Below, in pieces: positions 5,566 through 8,241 of a stretch of DNA of 8,241 nucleotides. Positions within the stretch are counted from its first letter, which is position 1; each line of letters opens with the position of its first letter. Made by a program: the position numbers and the translations under genes. The notes beneath the pieces were generated by a model. The model saw only the letters and a list, made by a program, of their open reading frames with translations, did not search any database and was not told the DNA's origin. The stretch is from 2-01-FULL-41-26 sp964587505 (lineage in GTDB: Bacteria; Patescibacteriota; Minisyncoccia; 2-02-FULL-40-12; GWA2-44-9): the NCBI GenBank assembly GCA_964587505.1, contig CAZPLD010000031.1, positions 1-8,241 of the forward strand, read 5' to 3'.

Positions 5566-6163
5566 TGGCCGCATAGTAAACGCCACTGTCTTTAGCGAAT
5601 TTGCGGACCCGGCCTTGCGTAGTCAGCTCCTTCAAATTCCTCTTGACCGTCCTCTCGGATAGTATGCTGAATTCTTCAATTATCTCTTTGGTGCGGGAAT
5701 TGGGAGAGCGTTTTATGAAGTTAAATATCCTTTCTTTGTTTGAACTCTCTTTCAAACTCCTTGGTTGAGTATTTTTAGGGACGAAAGCGGGTGGTTTGCT
5801 CTCTTTTGGTTTAGGTATGATCCTGACCGATTCTTGATGCAATTTAACCATCTCAAGTTTCAAATTCAGAAGATTTTTGCGGGCATAAAGGAGGGGAGTG
5901 ACGGATACGGATTTGGAGTGTTCCAGATAATCCAGAAGTTCCAGTAAAGTATTGATAGAATTTTTAAACTCAATGCCCACAACATTGTGCGACGTAGTTT
6001 CGTTCTCCTCTCCTCTTGAATTAAATAATTTAATATATCCGGCAGAGAATCCGGATATTTTGTCGTATAATTTCTGGGCAAGAAACTTATCTTTCAACCC
6101 TGAAAAAAGTTTCACCAGAAATATCAGAGAGTTTATAAAATTTTTCAGGCTCTCCTCTTCCAT
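5558..6163 (-). CDS. Winged-helix (DeoR-like HTH) protein with N-terminal helical domain, 201 residues
   Basis: The C-terminal part (about 142-198) reads as a winged helix-turn-helix: KERIFNFIKRSPNSRTKEI, a recognition-helix segment LSERTVKRNLKEL (168-180), then a wing (GRVRKFAKDSGVYYAA). This resembles DeoR/MarR-like DNA-binding domains. The N-terminal part (1-110) is helical and rich in Leu and Lys, possibly a four-helix bundle for dimerisation or ligand sensing. It is joined by a Pro-rich linker (116-136; KPKESKPPAFVPK). It starts at ATG 6161-6163, 32 bases after the stop of the glycoside hydrolase gene, and no good Shine-Dalgarno is seen. It probably lies at the end of that operon, but its target is unknown. 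Its stop codon falls within a REP-like palindrome, so its last residues may have been set by that insertion. Confidence 0.75.
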   Translation of the reverse strand: MEEESLKNFINSLIFLVKLFSGLKDKFLAQKLYDKISGFSAGYIKLFNSRGEENETTSHNVVGIEFKNSINTLLELLDYLEHSKSVSVTPLLYARKNLLNLKLEMVKLHQESVRIIPKPKESKPPAFVPKNTQPRSLKESSNKERIFNFIKRSPNSRTKEIIEEFSILSERTVKRNLKELTTQGRVRKFAKDSGVYYAAIS

Positions 6164-6195
6164 ACGAGATATCTTAGGTTAACCAAACAATAATA

Positions 6196-7212
6196 TCAAG
6201 GAGAATTCCTGTAAAGTTCTTTAGCTCGGTCCCAAAATTCGGGGTGGCCATTCTGTTTCATCCAATACCACCATTCGGCACCCCAGAGATAAAAAGTATC
6301 AAATCCTGTTTTTGACGAGAAGTTTATCATTTGATTGAATTTATCAATTCCCATTCTCTGTAGCTGGATATCGATAGGAGTATCAACTATTGGCTGAAGC
6401 AGCCATGGTTCAGTAGAAAGTTCTATCACCATTGACGGTTTTGCTCCAAACATCAGACGGGTTAGAGTGTGCTTTATCCTAAAGAAGGCCGGCGTTATCG
6501 GGTAACGGATAGGACCGAGAAAGTTTCTCCACCAGACATACAGATATATGCTGGTTCCAAACACATCACCCCTTCGGTATGCGTTGTACCATGTTCCGAA
6601 TTCGCCGCTATCGGTAAGGATAACCGGATGAACCGGATCTAAACGATTAACCATGGCAATTTCTTCATCCAAAATTTCTGAGCCTTTTTCATTGTGCATC
6701 TGGCAAGAAGACCGGCTGAAAAAACCGAGAAAGAGTTCGTTCTCAACTTGCCAATACAGTAGCGCCGGTGAATTTTTGTACCGGTTCACGACCGCTTCTT
6801 CATATTTTAAAAGTTCCTGCCTATGCTGGTCGGGGGTTAAACTTTCAACCCAGTCTGGTGTATGGCACTCCGGCCAGCCGGGAAGACGGTGGCCAACGGC
6901 CAATATTACAGAGGTGTTCCTTTTTTCGGCCTCTCTGATCTGAAAATCAAGTTCAGTAAAATTATAGATTCCCTTCTTTGGTTCAGTTAGCGGCCAATGA
7001 GCAGTAAGCCGGAGACGCCTCACTTTTAAATCATCTAGAATAGCGAGATACGTTTTCTTCCAATCAAGTTTCAATTCGTCGGAATGAAAACGGCTGAAAG
7101 AGACCCCATAGGTTAATTCGTCTTTTTTGGGAGTCGTCCCCAAAGATAACAGCCAAAAGAAAACAATCATCCCCAAAAAAATTAAAGTTTTTTTGTAATT
7201 AAAGATGTTCAC
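6196..7212 (-). CDS. Membrane-anchored glycoside hydrolase, clan GH-A (cellulase-like TIM barrel)
   Basis: Residues 8-25 form one hydrophobic helix after a short basic start, so the enzyme is held at the outer face of the membrane or exported. The rest (35-335) looks like a clan GH-A TIM barrel: YGVSFSRFHSDE at the first strand, RLRLTAHWPLTEP (67-79), SVILAVGHRLPGWP (101-114), then YWQVENEL with N158-E159 as likely acid/base, and KPSMVIELSTEPW with E264 as likely nucleophile (E268 is an alternative). It ends with FDTFYLWGAEWWYWM (304-318), matching the eighth strand. Both catalytic glutamates appear present. The exact family (GH5, GH39, GH42 or an unclassified relative) is not clear. The start is GTG (7210-7212), directly after the TAA of the transporter gene and in the same frame. 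Substrate is unknown; co-location with GH1 suggests oligosaccharide processing. Confidence 0.8.
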   Translation of the reverse strand: MNIFNYKKTLIFLGMIVFFWLLSLGTTPKKDELTYGVSFSRFHSDELKLDWKKTYLAILDDLKVRRLRLTAHWPLTEPKKGIYNFTELDFQIREAEKRNTSVILAVGHRLPGWPECHTPDWVESLTPDQHRQELLKYEEAVVNRYKNSPALLYWQVENELFLGFFSRSSCQMHNEKGSEILDEEIAMVNRLDPVHPVILTDSGEFGTWYNAYRRGDVFGTSIYLYVWWRNFLGPIRYPITPAFFRIKHTLTRLMFGAKPSMVIELSTEPWLLQPIVDTPIDIQLQRMGIDKFNQMINFSSKTGFDTFYLWGAEWWYWMKQNGHPEFWDRAKELYRNSP

Positions 7213-8082
7213 TTAGACAAAAATTAGCGCAAAACCCAGGGCAATGATAGCAACGGAGCAAAGCTTTAAAAGCAAAACTTTTCCCTGCATATTTTCCCGT
7301 ATAGCTGGGATTCGCCTCCTTAGCAAAATGGCCAAAAGAAATATAAAAACAAATTGCAGGCCCAAAAGAGCGTTAACCAGAATGACCGAACCGAGCTGAA
7401 TAGAGTACTGCAAAGAAACCGAGGCCATGCTTGCCAACAACTTATTAAGCACAAGCAAGGATTTTGATTTTTGAGAAGAATACTCCAGGAAAGAAAGGAT
7501 GTCAGTCCTGATAGTTTTTGAAAAAACTACAGTCAGAGCAACTAAAACAAATCCGATTCTTGTCCAGAAAAACCCGTTGATGAAATCTGATTGGTTAAAA
7601 GCAAGTTTAATTAAAACCGAAGACAAGCCGATAAAAATACCTGAAAATATAGAGTGACGTAGAGTACCCTTGCCAAGATAACTTAATAGAAATATTCCTA
7701 TTACCAGAAATGCGAAGGCAAGAGCATGGAAACTAACAAGATATTCTTTCAATATTATACCGGAGAATACAAGCGTGGATAACGCACTCCAAGCACCGAC
7801 CTTGGTCGCAATAACCGAAAGGTCGCTTGGCTTTAAAGATTTGTAAAGAAACACCAGACCAAGAAAAAATGCTGCCCCAGAAGATAGGGAAATTAAAAAG
7901 TAGTCAAAATGAGGCCACCTGACGCCCAATGGTATCAAAACCAAAACCGGAGTGCTTAAAATAGCAACCCAAAAAGCATATCCGGCAGGCTTAGTGATCG
8001 ATTGGGAAAGGAGTTGTTTATCAATTACTGCGACAAACGCGTTTAAAAGATAAGCGATTAATGTAAAATAGATCCATTCCAT
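7213..8082 (-). CDS. EamA/DMT-superfamily transporter, 289 residues
   Basis: The sequence is strongly hydrophobic, with about ten predicted membrane helices (roughly 2-20, 34-54, 61-80, 88-110, 116-136, 143-162, 169-188, 212-230, 232-254, 268-288). The usual EamA length is near 290, with two five-helix halves. LYKSLKPSDLSVIATKVGAWSALSTLVF (79-106) matches the typical end of helix 3 and helix 4 of an EamA repeat, and the C-terminus (KLCSVAIIALGFALIFV) matches the last helix. Members export or import small metabolites, sugars among them; the substrate here cannot be read from the sequence. It starts at ATG 8080-8082, 4 bases after the GH1 stop, and its TAA is followed at once by the GTG of the next glycoside hydrolase, so the three genes are almost certainly co-transcribed. 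Confidence 0.85.
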   Translation of the reverse strand: MEWIYFTLIAYLLNAFVAVIDKQLLSQSITKPAGYAFWVAILSTPVLVLIPLGVRWPHFDYFLISLSSGAAFFLGLVFLYKSLKPSDLSVIATKVGAWSALSTLVFSGIILKEYLVSFHALAFAFLVIGIFLLSYLGKGTLRHSIFSGIFIGLSSVLIKLAFNQSDFINGFFWTRIGFVLVALTVVFSKTIRTDILSFLEYSSQKSKSLLVLNKLLASMASVSLQYSIQLGSVILVNALLGLQFVFIFLLAILLRRRIPAIRENMQGKVLLLKLCSVAIIALGFALIFV

Positions 8083-8086
8083 ATTA

Positions 8087-8241
8087 TTAATACGTCAGAG
8101 TATTCTCTTTACATATTTTAGCATATTCATAAGCCGAAGGACGAATCTTCCTGACAAATGTCGCATAATCAACCTCAACCAACCCAAAACGTGGTTTAAA
8201 ACCCCGGGTCCATTCAAAATTATCCAGAAGCGACCAATACA
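8087..8241 (-). CDS. GH1 beta-glucosidase/glycosidase, C-terminal fragment cut by the window edge
   Basis: The minus strand from the window edge to the TAA at 8087-8089 encodes the last 51 residues of a family 1 glycoside hydrolase. YWSLLDNFEWTRGFKPRFGL followed by VEVDY is the hallmark C-terminal motif: the Glu and Trp of DNFEW bind the sugar in the -1 subsite. The usual ending with a conserved Pro-Ser-Ala-Tyr segment follows (RPSAYEYAKICKEN). The two catalytic glutamates lie upstream, outside the window, so activity cannot be judged. GH1 enzymes release terminal beta-linked glucose, galactose or similar sugars. The gene ends 4 bases before the EamA transporter start, which places it first of the visible genes in this minus-strand run. 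Confidence 0.9.
   Translation of the reverse strand, partial: YWSLLDNFEWTRGFKPRFGLVEVDYATFVRKIRPSAYEYAKICKENTLTY

Noticed and set aside
5517..5580. Standard intrinsic terminator between the convergent genes
   Set aside because: The hairpin is strong, but no T-run follows it in either direction.
6196..6198. UGA read as glycine (code 25)
   Set aside because: The TGA ends the hydrolase just after a natural C-terminus, and reading through it gives no sensible extension. The other genes use TAA or TAG.
1..8241. CRISPR array, tRNA or rRNA genes
   Set aside because: I found no regularly spaced direct repeats and no tRNA-like cloverleaf or conserved rRNA text on either strand.

Overview
The window looks like part of a small, fast-evolving bacterial genome, most likely a member of the candidate phyla radiation (Patescibacteria, for example a Parcubacteria- or Microgenomates-type lineage). 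This is an inference from several features: gene starts include TTG and GTG with weak or absent Shine-Dalgarno sequences, neighbouring genes overlap or abut, a long secreted protein joins ComEA-type helix-hairpin-helix and lamin-tail modules, and a REP-associated tyrosine transposase (RAYT) of the kind common in those genomes is present. Stop codons are mostly TAA, with one TAG and one TGA, so the standard bacterial code fits.

Layout, left to right. Positions 1-482 hold no convincing gene, only inverted repeats. Positions 483-4600 (minus strand) are a two-gene unit: a 181-residue membrane-anchored protein with a TTG start (4055-4600), whose end overlaps the start of a 1197-residue secreted protein (483-4076). 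The large protein has a signal peptide, a zinc phospholipase C/S1-P1 nuclease-like domain, a ComEA-type DNA-binding HhH, a lamin-tail domain, an Fn3-like region and a C-terminal PQQ-like beta-propeller. Positions 4601-4798 contain a strongly structured element (nested stems plus a 9-bp loop-to-tail complementarity) and a good minus-strand promoter. Positions 4799-5565 are a RAYT gene on the plus strand, bracketed by two copies of a REP-like palindrome. Positions 5558-8241 (minus strand) are a close-packed gene run: the 3' end of a GH1 beta-glucosidase, an EamA-type transporter, a membrane-anchored clan GH-A glycoside hydrolase, and a winged-helix protein.

The most interesting signal is the RAYT/REP system. 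The palindrome (10-bp arms TAACGACCTT and AAGGTCGTTA around one central base) occurs three times. Two copies flank the RAYT gene. The third lies inside the coding sequence of the large secreted protein, where a 42-base unit is translated in frame as 14 residues. Every copy is accompanied, 8 to 10 bases away, by a perfect TTATCCACA, which is identical to the classical DnaA box. A fourth such box stands alone at 439-447. At the copy upstream of RAYT, the palindrome forms the spacer of a good -35/-10 pair whose predicted start coincides with the RAYT ATG, suggesting a leaderless, self-controlled transcript.

On function: the 181- and 1197-residue proteins are probably co-translated cell-surface proteins, and the large one could bind and degrade external nucleic acid or phospholipid. 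The GH1, transporter and GH-A genes look like one carbohydrate-related unit. The RAYT and its repeats sit between these two units as an inserted or domesticated element.
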